The position numbers and the translations under genes were made by a program. A stretch of DNA of 60,623 bases. Origin: Pseudomonas sp. CAN1 (lineage in GTDB: Bacteria; Pseudomonadota; Gammaproteobacteria; Pseudomonadales; Pseudomonadaceae). Positions 1 to 8,377 of the stretch are shown piece after piece (within the stretch, counting starts at the first letter, position 1; the number at the start of each line of letters is the position of its first letter). The notes beneath the pieces are model-generated. The model ran no database searches. It saw only the letters and a program-made list of their open reading frames with translations, and had not been told where the DNA came from. The stretch covers positions 56,183 through 116,805 of the forward strand of contig NZ_JASMRU010000018.1 of assembly GCF_030462585.1 (NCBI RefSeq). The letters run 5' to 3'.

Positions 1-55
1 GCGTGGAAGCCTCGGGCGGGATGTTCCTCTGACAGAGCTGATGGCATGACCTGAA

Positions 56-129
56 CGTAGGAGCGGACTCCGTCCGCGATAGGCTTCCGGCGCGATGCGG
101 ACCTATCGCGGACGGAGTCCGCTCCTACG
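56..129. repeat. Interspersed inverted repeat (REP-like), perfect 28-bp arms
   Basis: Arms at 56-83 and 102-129 are exact reverse complements around an 18-base loop. The arm contains GTAGGAGCGGACTCCGTCC, the genus-typical Pseudomonas repeat that recurs about a dozen times in this window. The position just past the 3' end of the leftmost gene fits the usual intergenic placement. Confidence 0.9.
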
Positions 130-148
130 CACCCGGTTAGCTCTGTGA

Positions 149-469
149 TTACTTGAGCTTGCGCTCGGCGGCGATCTCCGGCAGGTCGGTGCGGCGCAGA
201 TAGGTCAGCAGCGCTTCGTTGAGGTTCAGGCGGTCGTGGATGTTCTGCTCGACGAGAATCTGCAGGCACTCACGGCTCAGCGTCATCACCACGCCATTCT
301 TCTGCGCCCAGACGAATTCGCAGGCGGGACGGATGCTGTCCTCGGCCACGTCCATGCCGAAGGAATCCTCGCTGAAACGCACGATGTACTTGCCGGTCTT
401 GAGGTTGAAGCCGACGAAGCCGGACAGCCCGTCGGCGGCGTTGCAGATATCGCTGGAAGTGATGGCCAT
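149..469 (-). CDS. Hypothetical protein, 106 aa
   Basis: I do not recognise this protein. It starts at the ATG at 469 (MAITSSDICNAAD), preceded by a purine-rich GGGGG stretch. An upstream in-frame extension to 589 has no ribosome site and unlike composition. The product is soluble and acidic, without signal peptide or membrane segment. It has a beta-rich N-terminal half (GFVGFNLKTGKYIVRF) and a C-terminal half that looks helical (LQILVEQNIHDRLNLNEAL). It stands alone between repeat elements, so context gives no hint of function. Codon use matches the neighbours, so it is probably a real conserved Pseudomonas gene. Confidence 0.7.
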   Translation of the reverse strand: MAITSSDICNAADGLSGFVGFNLKTGKYIVRFSEDSFGMDVAEDSIRPACEFVWAQKNGVVMTLSRECLQILVEQNIHDRLNLNEALLTYLRRTDLPEIAAERKLK

Positions 470-636
470 GCTGCCCCCTGGATTTGTTCTGTTATGGATT
501 CGCACGCAGGAGGTCCCCGATTCTCTGAACGGGTGAACAGCGGATTCTGACAGCCTTGCCTGCGCCTGCTCAGGGGCGGGTTGTCGCACCTGGCGTTGAG
601 GCAGTTCCGATCAAGGTTCGGCGTGCCCGGATAGCG

Positions 637-714
637 ATCGCGGACGGAGTCCGCTCCTACGTGACCGGTAAGCGCGGTGCCAGAACTTGCGTAGGAGCGG
701 ACTCCGTCCGCGAT
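637..714. repeat. REP-like inverted pair, 25-bp arms
   Basis: Positions 637-661 and 690-714 are exact reverse complements of the GTAGGAGCGGACTCCGTCCG repeat with a 28-base spacer. Confidence 0.88.
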
Positions 715-768
715 GACCACGCTCTCGCGCCGACGCTTGCTTATGTTGGGAGACTTCGTGCCATGCGG

Positions 769-856
769 TTCGCGAGCAAGGACTGGGCGTCCCACTCGGT
801 CCTACGGAAAGCGCACCGGGCGGCTCGATGACTGTAGGAGCGAGCTTGCTCGCGAA
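769..856. repeat. REP-like pair, left arm of the insert-bearing subtype
   Basis: The left unit (769-806) begins TTCGCGAGCAAG and ends CGGTCCTACG but carries the internal block ACTGGGCGTCCC. The right unit (833-856) is the ordinary TGTAGGAGCGAGCTTGCTCG form. Other insert-bearing copies lie at 2341, 8277 and 35156. Confidence 0.8.
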
Positions 857-881
857 CGCTTTTGCGCTCCAGGGCAAGCCC

Positions 882-920
882 CGTAGGGCGGATAACCCCT
901 TCCGGGTTATCCGCCCTACG
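882..920. repeat. Inverted repeat of the GGGTTATCC family
   Basis: CGTAGGGCGGATAACCC and its exact reverse complement are separated by five bases. A second, slightly diverged copy is at 47491-47529. This family is distinct from the GTAGGAGCG family. Confidence 0.85.
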
Positions 921-939
921 CTGGAGACAGAGCCAGCTA

Positions 940-2112
940 TCAGGCCCCTTGGGTCAGGTGCCGGGCAATCGCCGTGCGCAGCGGCGGCAGGTTCTGCGCC
1001 AGGCGCAGGCCGGCGTTGCGCAGCAGGCGTACCGGCGGGCGCGGGTCGGTGTACATGCCGACGATCAGCCGGGTGGCCTGGTACAGCGGCCAGGTCGCCA
1101 GGCGGTGGGCCATGGCGTAGCGGCGCAGCGGCCAGGTGCCGCCGATATCGCCGCCACGGCGATGGGTCGCGAGGATTTCACTGGCCAGCCGACGCTGGCT
1201 CTGCAGGCCGAAGTTGAAGCCGTGGGCGGTGACCGGGTGCATGCCGACGGCAGCATCGCCGATCAGCGCACTGCGCGGGCCGACGAAGCGGTCCGAGTAC
1301 ACGCCCACCAACGGGTAGCTGTGGCGCGGGCCAAGCAGCTGCATGCCGCCCAGGCGGCGGTCGAAGCGACGTTCCATCTCCTGGGCGAAGGCCTTCTCGT
1401 CCAGCTCCAGCAGCGGCGCCATCTCACGCTGCGGCAGGGTCAGCACCACCGAGGAGCGGTCGCCATTGATCGGCAGCAGCGCCAGGGTCTGGCCGTAGCC
1501 GAACCATTCCCAGGCGACGTTGTGGTGCGGCTTTTCGTGAGCCATGCGGCAGACCATCATGGTCTTGCCGAAGTCCTCCATGTGCGCGCCGATACCGAGC
1601 ATGCGACGGGTCTCGGAGAAACGGCTGTCGGCCGCCACCAGCAGGCGCGCATGGACGCGGCTGTCATCGTCCAGGGTCAGCGACACACCATCCTGCTGCA
1701 CCTGCAGCGTGCGCAGCGCGCGGCCGCAGACCAACGAGACGTCCGCGCACTCATGCACCGCGTCAAAGGCGGCGCGGCGGATCATCTGGTTAGAGACGAA
1801 ATACCCCAGCTGCTCGGCGCCGGCGTGCTCCGCCTCGATGCGCAGGGTGAACAGCGACGGACCGTTGAGCACCTGGGCATCGCGCAGCGGTGAGACTTCC
1901 TCCGGGTCGATCCGCGACCACATTCCCAGGCGCTGCAGTTCGGCGCGCGAAGCGTGGGTCAGCGCGATCTCCCGGCCGTCCTCGGCGGGCTCGGCCACGG
2001 CAGCCAGCGGCTGGCGGTCGATCAGCAGGATCGACAGGCCGTTGCCCGACAGCGAGCGGGCCAGGCAAAGCCCGGCGGGGCCGGCGCCGACGATGGCGAT
2101 GTCCACGTGCAT
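940..2112 (-). CDS. UbiH/COQ6-family FAD-dependent hydroxylase (possibly UbiM-type)
   Basis: A 390-aa flavoprotein monooxygenase. The N-terminal dinucleotide-binding motif GAGPAGL (residues 9-15) is followed by an acidic/basic end of the second strand (LLIDRQ). The second FAD motif is GDAAVGMHPVTAHGFNFG near residue 280, typical of ubiquinone-ring hydroxylases. Such enzymes use NAD(P)H and oxygen to hydroxylate quinone precursors or related aromatics. The GMHPVTAHGFN signature recalls the UbiM branch, but I cannot separate UbiM from other UbiH paralogues without a tree. The start at 2112 has the ribosome site AAGGAG five bases upstream. It is monocistronic, with no ubi genes nearby. Confidence 0.82.
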   Translation of the reverse strand: MHVDIAIVGAGPAGLCLARSLSGNGLSILLIDRQPLAAVAEPAEDGREIALTHASRAELQRLGMWSRIDPEEVSPLRDAQVLNGPSLFTLRIEAEHAGAEQLGYFVSNQMIRRAAFDAVHECADVSLVCGRALRTLQVQQDGVSLTLDDDSRVHARLLVAADSRFSETRRMLGIGAHMEDFGKTMMVCRMAHEKPHHNVAWEWFGYGQTLALLPINGDRSSVVLTLPQREMAPLLELDEKAFAQEMERRFDRRLGGMQLLGPRHSYPLVGVYSDRFVGPRSALIGDAAVGMHPVTAHGFNFGLQSQRRLASEILATHRRGGDIGGTWPLRRYAMAHRLATWPLYQATRLIVGMYTDPRPPVRLLRNAGLRLAQNLPPLRTAIARHLTQGA

Positions 2113-2240
2113 GGGTGACTCCTTTCGCGAGGATGGGCGGTTCGGGAGTCTAGGCCGGGCGTTGCGCGGCTTTCTTGCGTTGGATCAGTAAGGCCGACTG
2201 CGCCGTGCGATGCCACGGCGAAGTACAGCGTGACCATGAC

Positions 2241-2329
2241 TGTAGGAGCGGACCTTGTCCGCGAAATCCTTCCGGCCCGTGGCGCGGCGCAAGGACGGGT
2301 TCGCGAGCAAGCTCGCTCCTACGAAGAGC
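2241..2329. repeat. REP-like inverted pair
   Basis: A TGTAGGAGCGGACCTTGTCC unit at 2241-2265 faces a TTCGCGAGCAAGCTCGCTCC unit at 2300-2329. The arms belong to two different subtypes, so this is a mixed pair. Confidence 0.8.
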
Positions 2330-2340
2330 GCGAACCAACC

Positions 2341-2379
2341 TGTAGGAGCGAGGGGGACACCTAGTTATTGCTCGCGAAC
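2341..2379. repeat. REP-like unit with internal insert
   Basis: TGTAGGAGCGAG is followed by GGGGACACCTAGTTATTG and then CTCGCGAAC. It is the ordinary unit with an extra block where CTTG is normally found, matching the copies at 769, 8277 and 35156. Confidence 0.8.
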
Positions 2380-2399
2380 CGCACGGCACAGAGCCAGCC

Positions 2400-2822
2400 C
2401 TACTCGCGCACCTCGACCAGCACCGGACACGGCGACCGCTCGATCACCCGCTGCCCGACCGACGGATCCAGCAGCCGTTCGATGCGTCCCAGGTGACGGT
2501 GGCCGATCACGATCAGGTCGCACTCCAGCTTCTCCGCCTCGCGCAGGATCGCCCGTGCCGGATCACCCGCCACCACGGCACCTGTCGCAACGTTGGGTTG
2601 CAACTGCGCCACCGCTTCATCCACCAGTGCCTGGGCTTCGTGCTGCTCCTGTTCGGCCGGCGGGTACTCCAGGGCGTCCTGGCGCGGCATGGCGAAGGCG
2701 CGGTCCACGGCGCAGACCACGTGCACCTGGGCTCCATTGCAGCGCGCCAACTCGCCGGCGGTCGTGATGATGCGCGGCGACTGCGCCGCGCCGTCGATGG
2801 CCAGCAGAATCCGTTTGAACAT
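2400..2822 (-). CDS. Universal stress protein (UspA family)
   Basis: A 140-aa single-domain Usp. It starts MFKRILLAIDGAAQSPRI, with the conserved first strand and Asp, and ends with the ATP-loop type signature LIVIGHRHLGRIERLL followed by SPCPVLVEVRE. The usual G-x2-G-x9-G(S/T) loop is present in altered form (GHRHLG, then GQRVIERSPCPVL). Start at 2822 is chosen because GAAGGAGAAAGGC lies directly upstream. An upstream extension to 2963 would overlap the divergent LysR promoter. Usp proteins act in the cytoplasm during starvation, oxidative or energy stress; the particular trigger cannot be read from sequence. Confidence 0.9.
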   Translation of the reverse strand: MFKRILLAIDGAAQSPRIITTAGELARCNGAQVHVVCAVDRAFAMPRQDALEYPPAEQEQHEAQALVDEAVAQLQPNVATGAVVAGDPARAILREAEKLECDLIVIGHRHLGRIERLLDPSVGQRVIERSPCPVLVEVRE

Positions 2823-2986
2823 GCCTTTCTCCTTCATCAAACAAAATCCGCCGCCATTCTTCGGGCCGGGGCGCAGAGCGTAAAGGCACGCAAAACGTAA
2901 TGGACCATTGCATGAAACGCACGCTTGCCCATCCGGGCCGTCGCAATGGAACATGAATGACACCGCGCCAACCCTCCGGAGTCGCC

Positions 2987-3910
2987 ATGGCCCTGCCCGA
3001 TCTCAACCTGCTGGTCGCCCTCAACATCCTGCTGGAAGAAGGCAGCGTGGTCGGCGCTGCGCGGCGCATGCACCTCAGCCCGCCGGCTATGAGCCGCACG
3101 CTGTCGCGCATCCGCGAGGCGGTGGGCGATCCGATCATGGTCCGCGCCGGCCGCAACCTGGTACCGACGCCGCGCGCGCTGCAACTGCGCGAGGAAGTCA
3201 GCGACCTGGTGGAACACGCCATGCGCCTGTTCAACGCCAAGGAAAACCTGCGCATGGACCAGCTCGAACGCTGCTTCGTGCTGCGTTCCAACAACGTGCT
3301 GGTGGGCGGCTTCGCCTCGCGCATGCTGGCGGTGATGAAGGAAGAAGCGCCGCGCTGCAGCCTGCGCATCGCGCCGGAGGCCGACTTCGACGACGAAGCC
3401 CTGCGGCAGAACCGCATCGACCTGTACATCGGCGCCACCTCGACGCTGGAGCCGGAAATCCGCACGCAGACGTTGTTCACCACCAGCTTCGTCGGCCTGG
3501 CGCGGCGCGATCATCCGATCTTCGACGACGAGATCACCGCCGAACGCTTTGCCTCCTTCCCGCAGATCAGCGTGTCGCGGCGTGGCCGCGCCATCGGGCC
3601 GATCGACGAGGAACTGGCGAACCTCGGCCTGCGCCGGGAAATCCGCCTCACCGCGCCGACCTTCCACTCCTCGATCTTCGCCCTGCTGGAGTCCGACCTG
3701 GTGCTGCCCATCGCCGAGCACTCGCTGTGGCGCCTGGATCGCCTCGGCTTCGCCCTGCGCCAGTTCGATATCCCGCTGCCGCTGAAATCCGTGGTGATCC
3801 TGCAGGCCTGGCACCCACGTTTCGACAACGACCCGGCGCACAGCTGGCTGCGGCAGACGGTGAAGCGGGTCTGCATCGAATTGCGCGAGAGCTCGGGTTT
3901 GCTGAGCTGA
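2987..3910 (+). CDS. LysR-family transcriptional regulator
   Basis: A 307-aa protein. The N-terminal winged helix (about residues 4-63) has the LysR layout, with the recognition region GAARRMHLSPPAMSRTLSRI. The remainder is a periplasmic-binding-protein-like effector domain. It starts at 2987 with GGAG six bases upstream. It is divergent from the stress-protein gene and reads toward the efflux operon that begins 163 bases downstream, so it is the obvious candidate regulator of that pump. The effector is unknown. Same-strand placement upstream of its presumed target is less usual for LysR regulators than divergent placement. Confidence 0.9.
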   Translation: MALPDLNLLVALNILLEEGSVVGAARRMHLSPPAMSRTLSRIREAVGDPIMVRAGRNLVPTPRALQLREEVSDLVEHAMRLFNAKENLRMDQLERCFVLRSNNVLVGGFASRMLAVMKEEAPRCSLRIAPEADFDDEALRQNRIDLYIGATSTLEPEIRTQTLFTTSFVGLARRDHPIFDDEITAERFASFPQISVSRRGRAIGPIDEELANLGLRREIRLTAPTFHSSIFALLESDLVLPIAEHSLWRLDRLGFALRQFDIPLPLKSVVILQAWHPRFDNDPAHSWLRQTVKRVCIELRESSGLLS

Positions 3911-4073
3911 ACGAGCAATAAGTGCACCAGACACACTGATTAGCTGCAATCATTTCAATTTTCACAGCTATCGCCCTTCCCTAGACTCGGTCGCAAATAC
4001 CCGAGTTGATTCCTATGCCTTGCACAGCACCGCCCTGCGGCGGCGGCATCGGCCATCCCCGTGGAGGCCGGCC

Positions 4074-5654
4074 ATGACCGCGCTCGCGCCGATTTCCGCC
4101 GCCAGCCCGCAACCCGCGAAGCCTGCCGCACCCGCTGCCCAACCATTCGGCCTGCGCATCGTGGTCGGCATGCTTGGCGTGCTGATCGCCTCCCTCAGTG
4201 CCGGCCTCAACGAGAAGGTCACCGACCTGGCCATGACCGACGTGCGCGGCGCGCTGTCCATCGGCCACGACGAAGGCACCTGGCTGATCGCCCTGTACTC
4301 GGCAGCACAGGTCGCCGCCATGGCCTTCGCACCCTGGTTCTCGGTGACCGTATCGCTGCGCCGCTTCACTCTCGGCGCCATCGCCTGCTTCGCCCTGCTC
4401 GCGCTGCTTTGCCCGTTCGCGCCGAACGTCGAGACGCTCTACCTGCTACGCCTGCTGCAGGGTTTCGCCGGGGGCTGCATGCCACCGATGCTGATGACCG
4501 TGGCGCTGCGCTTCCTGCCGCCGGGAATCAAGCTCTACGGCCTGGGCGCCTATGCTCTGACCGCGACCTTCGCGCCAAACCTGGGCATGCCGCTGGCGGC
4601 GCTGTGGACCGAGTTCGTCGGCTGGCAATGGGTGTTCTGGCAGGTCATTCCGCTCTGCGCTGTGGCGCTGGCCGCCGTCGCCTGGGGCATCCCGCAGGAC
4701 CCGCTGCGCCTGGAGCGTCTCAAGCAATTCGATTACCTCGGCCTGGCCCTCGGCCTGCCGGGCATCCTGATGCTGGTGATGGGCCTGCTGCAGGGCGAGC
4801 GCCTGGACTGGTTCGAGTCCGACCTGGTCACCCTCCTGGTGATCGGCGGCGCCGGGTTGCTGGTGGCCTTCTTCATCAACGAATGGACGCACCCGCTGCC
4901 GTTCTACCGCCTGGACATCCTCAAGCGGCGCAACTTCACCCACTCGCTGATCACCCTGGCCGGCGTGCTGGTGGTGCTCGGCGCGTGCGCTGGCGTGCCG
5001 GCGTCCTACCTCGCCTCGGCCCACGGCTATCGCCCGCTGCAATCGGCGCCGATGGCGCTGCTGGTGGCGCTGCCGCAGCTGATCACGCTGCCGCTGGTGG
5101 CCGCGCTGTGCAACATCCCGCGGGTGGATTGCCGCTGGGTGCTGGCCATCGGCATCAGCCTGTGCGGCCTGTCGGCGTTCGGCATGAGCCAGCTGACCAG
5201 CGAGTGGACGCGGGAGAATTTCTACTGGCTGCTGGCGTTGCAGATCATCGGCCAGCCGATGGCCATCGTGCCGCTGCTGATGTCCGCCACCAGCGTGGTC
5301 GCGCCCATCGAAGGGCCGTTCGCCTCGGCCTGGTTCAACAGCGTGCGCGGTTTCTCGGCGGTGCTCGGCAGCGCCGTGGTGTCGATCCTGATGACCTGGC
5401 GCGAGCACTACCACTCCAACCGTCTGGTCGATCACCTGGGCAACGCCCAGCAAGCTCTCGGCCTGCGTCTGGAGCAACTGGGCGGCGCCGAGAACATCGG
5501 CCGCCTGGCCGGCCAGGTGCGCGGCCAGGCCGGCGTGCTCGCCGCCTCCGACACGCTGCTGGCGATGTCCTGGCTGGCCGCCGCCCTGCTCGTCCTGATT
5601 CCCCTGATGCCGCTGCGGGTCTACCCGCCGCGCCCTGTCATTCCCAATCAATGA
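4074..5654 (+). CDS. DHA2-family MFS drug efflux permease (EmrB-like)
   Basis: A 526-aa inner-membrane protein with roughly 14 hydrophobic segments after a cytoplasmic Ala/Pro-rich N-terminus. The segment LYLLRLLQGFAGGCMPPML corresponds to the antiporter motif region of DHA2 transporters. It starts at 4074 with GGAGG nine bases upstream. It is the first gene of a three-gene efflux operon: the adaptor starts 11 bases after its stop and an outer-membrane channel follows. The role is proton-driven export of hydrophobic drugs, detergents or organic acids across both membranes; the substrate cannot be deduced. Confidence 0.9.
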   Translation: MTALAPISAASPQPAKPAAPAAQPFGLRIVVGMLGVLIASLSAGLNEKVTDLAMTDVRGALSIGHDEGTWLIALYSAAQVAAMAFAPWFSVTVSLRRFTLGAIACFALLALLCPFAPNVETLYLLRLLQGFAGGCMPPMLMTVALRFLPPGIKLYGLGAYALTATFAPNLGMPLAALWTEFVGWQWVFWQVIPLCAVALAAVAWGIPQDPLRLERLKQFDYLGLALGLPGILMLVMGLLQGERLDWFESDLVTLLVIGGAGLLVAFFINEWTHPLPFYRLDILKRRNFTHSLITLAGVLVVLGACAGVPASYLASAHGYRPLQSAPMALLVALPQLITLPLVAALCNIPRVDCRWVLAIGISLCGLSAFGMSQLTSEWTRENFYWLLALQIIGQPMAIVPLLMSATSVVAPIEGPFASAWFNSVRGFSAVLGSAVVSILMTWREHYHSNRLVDHLGNAQQALGLRLEQLGGAENIGRLAGQVRGQAGVLAASDTLLAMSWLAAALLVLIPLMPLRVYPPRPVIPNQ

Positions 5655-5665
5655 AAGGTCTGCCC

Positions 5666-6733
5666 ATGTCGAAACTGAGCTCCCGTCGCGGCAGTCTGGC
5701 CCTGGTTGCCGTGCTGCTTCTCGTCCTCGTCATCTACCTGCTGCTGCGCCTGCTCGGCCCCACCCGCGAGCAGAGCACCGACGACGCCTATATCCATGCG
5801 GACTTCACCCTGGTGGCGCCGAAGGTAGCCGGCTTCATCGAGGAAGTGCTGGTGGAAGACAACCAGTCGGTGAAGGCCGGGCAGGTCCTGGCGCGCATCG
5901 ACGCCCGCGACTACCGCGCCGCGCTGGAAGCCGCCGAAGCCGACGTGCTGGCCGCCGAGGCGCGCCATCACCACGTTGCCGCCGACCTCGAACGCCAGCA
6001 GGCAGTGATCGCCCAGAGTGCAGCCCAGGTGCAGGCCGACCAGGCCGCGCTGACCTTCGCTGCCCAGGAACAGAATCGCTACCAGCACCTCGCAACCCAG
6101 GGCGCCGGCACGCTGCAGAATGCCCAACAGGCTCGTTCACGGGTCGACTCGGCGAAGGCCGTGCTGGACAAGAACAAGGCCGCCGCCCTCGCCGCCCGCA
6201 AGCAACTCGATGTGCTGCTGGCCCAGCAGGCCGAGGCCCTCGGCGCGCTCAAGCGCGGCCAGGCGCAACTGCAGCAGGCGCAACTGAACCTGTCGTACAC
6301 CGAGATTCGCGCGCCCTTCGACGGCATGGTTGGCCGCCGTGCCGTGCGTGTCGGCGCCTACACTACGCCGGGCAATGCGCTGCTCGCGGTGGTGCCACTG
6401 CAAGATGCTTACGTGGTTGGCAACTTCCAGGAGACCCAACTGACCGAAGTGCAGCCCGGCCAGCGCGTCGAGATCAGCATCGATACCTTCCCCGGCGAGA
6501 AGCTGCACGGCCACGTCGATAGCATCGCCCCGGCCACCGGCCTGAGCTTCGCGCCGATTGCCCCGGACAATGCCACCGGCAACTTCACCAAGATCGTCCA
6601 GCGCATCCCGGTGAAGATCATCCTCGACGCCGACCAGCCGCTGCGCGACAGGCTGCGCGTGGGCATGTCGGTGATCGCGCGCATCGACACCGATAAGCAC
6701 ACTGATAAGGAGCAGAAGGTGGCCGTGCAATGA
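5666..6733 (+). CDS. HlyD/EmrA-type membrane-fusion adaptor
   Basis: A 355-aa periplasmic adaptor anchored by one N-terminal membrane helix (about residues 12-30). The lipoyl/barrel half-motif STDDAYIHADFTLVAPKVAG follows, then a long Gln/Ala-rich coiled-coil hairpin (about residues 95-200), the second lipoyl half (LSYTEIRAPFDGMVGRR) and a beta-barrel domain. The ATG at 5666 is preferred over the ATG at 5651, because AAAGG lies eight bases before it and family members start near MS-K. It links the DHA2 permease to the outer-membrane channel encoded by the next gene, whose start overlaps its stop (ATGA). Confidence 0.9.
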   Translation: MSKLSSRRGSLALVAVLLLVLVIYLLLRLLGPTREQSTDDAYIHADFTLVAPKVAGFIEEVLVEDNQSVKAGQVLARIDARDYRAALEAAEADVLAAEARHHHVAADLERQQAVIAQSAAQVQADQAALTFAAQEQNRYQHLATQGAGTLQNAQQARSRVDSAKAVLDKNKAAALAARKQLDVLLAQQAEALGALKRGQAQLQQAQLNLSYTEIRAPFDGMVGRRAVRVGAYTTPGNALLAVVPLQDAYVVGNFQETQLTEVQPGQRVEISIDTFPGEKLHGHVDSIAPATGLSFAPIAPDNATGNFTKIVQRIPVKIILDADQPLRDRLRVGMSVIARIDTDKHTDKEQKVAVQ

Positions 6734-8172
6734 ATACCGTCCGCGCTCCCCTGTTCCTTGCGTTGCTGGCGCTCGGTGCCTGCAGCGTCGGCCCGGACTT
6801 CCAGCGCCCGAAGGATGCCGACGCGGTGGACTGGTCCGCCCAACGCGGCGACACGCCGAGCCAGACGCTCAACGCGCCGCTGGAAGCGCAGTGGTGGACA
6901 TTGCTAGGCGATGCGCAGTTGAACGACCTACAGCGCCGCGTGGCCGCAGCCAACCTCGACCTGCGCGAAGCCGACGCACGCCTGCAGCAGAGCCGGGCGA
7001 TCCGCCAGGCGCTGGGCGGCGATGCCGTGCCCAATGTCGGCGCGGACCTGGGCTACCAGCGCAAGCGCAACAGCGAAGTCGGCCTGAATGATCCGTCCGG
7101 CAAAGCCGGCAAGGACAGCTTCAACCAACTCGACGGCGGCTTCGACCTATCCTGGGAGCTGGACTTCTGGGGCCGTGTGCGCCACGAGCTGGAAGCCGCC
7201 GACGCCAACGTCCAGGCCAGCGAGGAAAGCCGTCGCGATGTGCTGGTCTCGGTGCTCGCCGAGACCGCGCGCAACTACCTGCAACTGCGCGCCGAGCAGG
7301 ACCTGGAAGCCATCATCCGCAGCAACCTGGAGATCGCCCAGCGCAGCCTGGAGCTGACCCGCCTGCGCCGCGCCGATGGCGTCGCCACCGAACTGGACGT
7401 GGCCGAAGCGCTGACCCAGGTCGCCAGCATCGAAGCGCGCCTTCCCGACAGCCAGAAGCGCCAGGCGCGGCTGATCAACGCCCTGGGCTATCTGCTCGGA
7501 GAGGCGCCCGGTGCGCTGCAGGCCGAACTCGCCCAGGCCCGACCCGTACCGCAGCCGCCCCGTGGCGTGCCGGTCGGCCTGCCGTCGGAACTGGCCCAGC
7601 GCCGCCCGGACATCCGCCGCGCCGAAGCCGCGCTGCACGCCGCCACTGCCAGCATCGGCGTGGCCAAGGCGGACTTCTACCCGCGCATCAGCCTCAACGG
7701 CAGCTTCGGTTTCCAGGCGTTGCAGCTGTCCAACTTCGGCGACTGGAACAGCCGCACCTTCGGTATCGGCCCGAGCCTGTCGCTGCCGATTTTCGAAGGC
7801 GGGCGCCTGAAAGGCACGCTCGCACTGCGCGAAGCGCAGCAGCAGGAATCGGCCATCGCCTACCGCCGCACCGTGCTCAACGCCTGGCGCGAAGTGGACG
7901 ACGCGCTGACCGACTACGCCGCCGACCAGCGCCGCCTGGCCAGCCTGGATACCGCCGCCGAACACGGACGCACCGCCCTGGCCAATGCCCGCGAGCAGTA
8001 CAAGGCCGGCGCAGTGGACTTCCTCAATGTGCTCAGCGCCCAGCGCGAACTGCTGGCCACCGAGGAACAGCAGGTGCGTGGTCGCGAAGCGGTGGCCACT
8101 ACGCTGGTGCTGCTCTACAAGTCGCTCGGTGGTGGCTGGCAGCCAGGCCAGGAAACCGCGCAGAACCTGTAG
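6730..8172 (+). CDS. OprM/NodT-family outer-membrane efflux lipoprotein
   Basis: A 480-aa TolC-superfamily channel. The lipobox LALGAC puts the lipidated cysteine at residue 18; Ser at +2 predicts outer-membrane sorting. Two internal repeats characteristic of outer membrane factors are visible, each with long helices (VAAANLDLREADARLQQSR; YRRTVLNAWREVDDALTDY). Its start overlaps the adaptor's stop by four bases, so the pump carries its own exit duct. A bidirectional terminator follows at 8336-8366. Confidence 0.92.
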   Translation: MNTVRAPLFLALLALGACSVGPDFQRPKDADAVDWSAQRGDTPSQTLNAPLEAQWWTLLGDAQLNDLQRRVAAANLDLREADARLQQSRAIRQALGGDAVPNVGADLGYQRKRNSEVGLNDPSGKAGKDSFNQLDGGFDLSWELDFWGRVRHELEAADANVQASEESRRDVLVSVLAETARNYLQLRAEQDLEAIIRSNLEIAQRSLELTRLRRADGVATELDVAEALTQVASIEARLPDSQKRQARLINALGYLLGEAPGALQAELAQARPVPQPPRGVPVGLPSELAQRRPDIRRAEAALHAATASIGVAKADFYPRISLNGSFGFQALQLSNFGDWNSRTFGIGPSLSLPIFEGGRLKGTLALREAQQQESAIAYRRTVLNAWREVDDALTDYAADQRRLASLDTAAEHGRTALANAREQYKAGAVDFLNVLSAQRELLATEEQQVRGREAVATTLVLLYKSLGGGWQPGQETAQNL

Positions 8173-8218
8173 GAGCACCCCATGGGCGTGCTCGCAGGCC
8201 ATGAGTGCCTGACCGTGG

Positions 8219-8314
8219 CGTAGGAGCGGACTTTGTCCGCGATGATTTCCGGCACGTACGACGGTTCGGGCCGTGTTTCGCGAGGAAGGACTGGGCGCCC
8301 TGCTCGCTCCTACG
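8219..8314. repeat. REP-like pair, right arm of the insert-bearing subtype
   Basis: CGTAGGAGCGGACTTTGTCC at 8219-8243 is paired with 8277-8314, which reads TTCGCGAGGAAGGACTGGGC and ends GCTCGCTCCTACG. The inner ACTGGGCG block marks it as the insert-bearing subtype. Confidence 0.8.
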
Positions 8315-8335
8315 AAGAGCCGGCCGTGCAGAAAC

Positions 8336-8366
8336 GAAAAAGCCCCGCATCTGCGGGGCTTTTTTC
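8336..8366. terminator. Bidirectional intrinsic terminator
   Basis: Stem AGCCCCGC / GCGGGGCT with A tract on the left and T tract on the right. It serves the efflux operon on the plus strand and the GntR gene on the minus strand. Confidence 0.9.
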
Positions 8367-8377
8367 TGGCTCGCCGA

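Larger units (their letters stand above)
470..939. other. Gene-free stretch filled with repeats
   Basis: About 470 bases with no convincing gene. It holds the promoter region of the 106-aa gene and three groups of interspersed repeats (637-714, 769-856, 882-920). Frames open here on both strands only because of GC bias. Confidence 0.7.

Noticed and set aside
4061-5650. Open frame joined upstream to the EmrA-type adaptor, making an 890-codon protein
   Set aside because: The first 530 codons are an out-of-frame reading of the MFS permease. The true adaptor start is at 5666, with a membrane helix directly after it.
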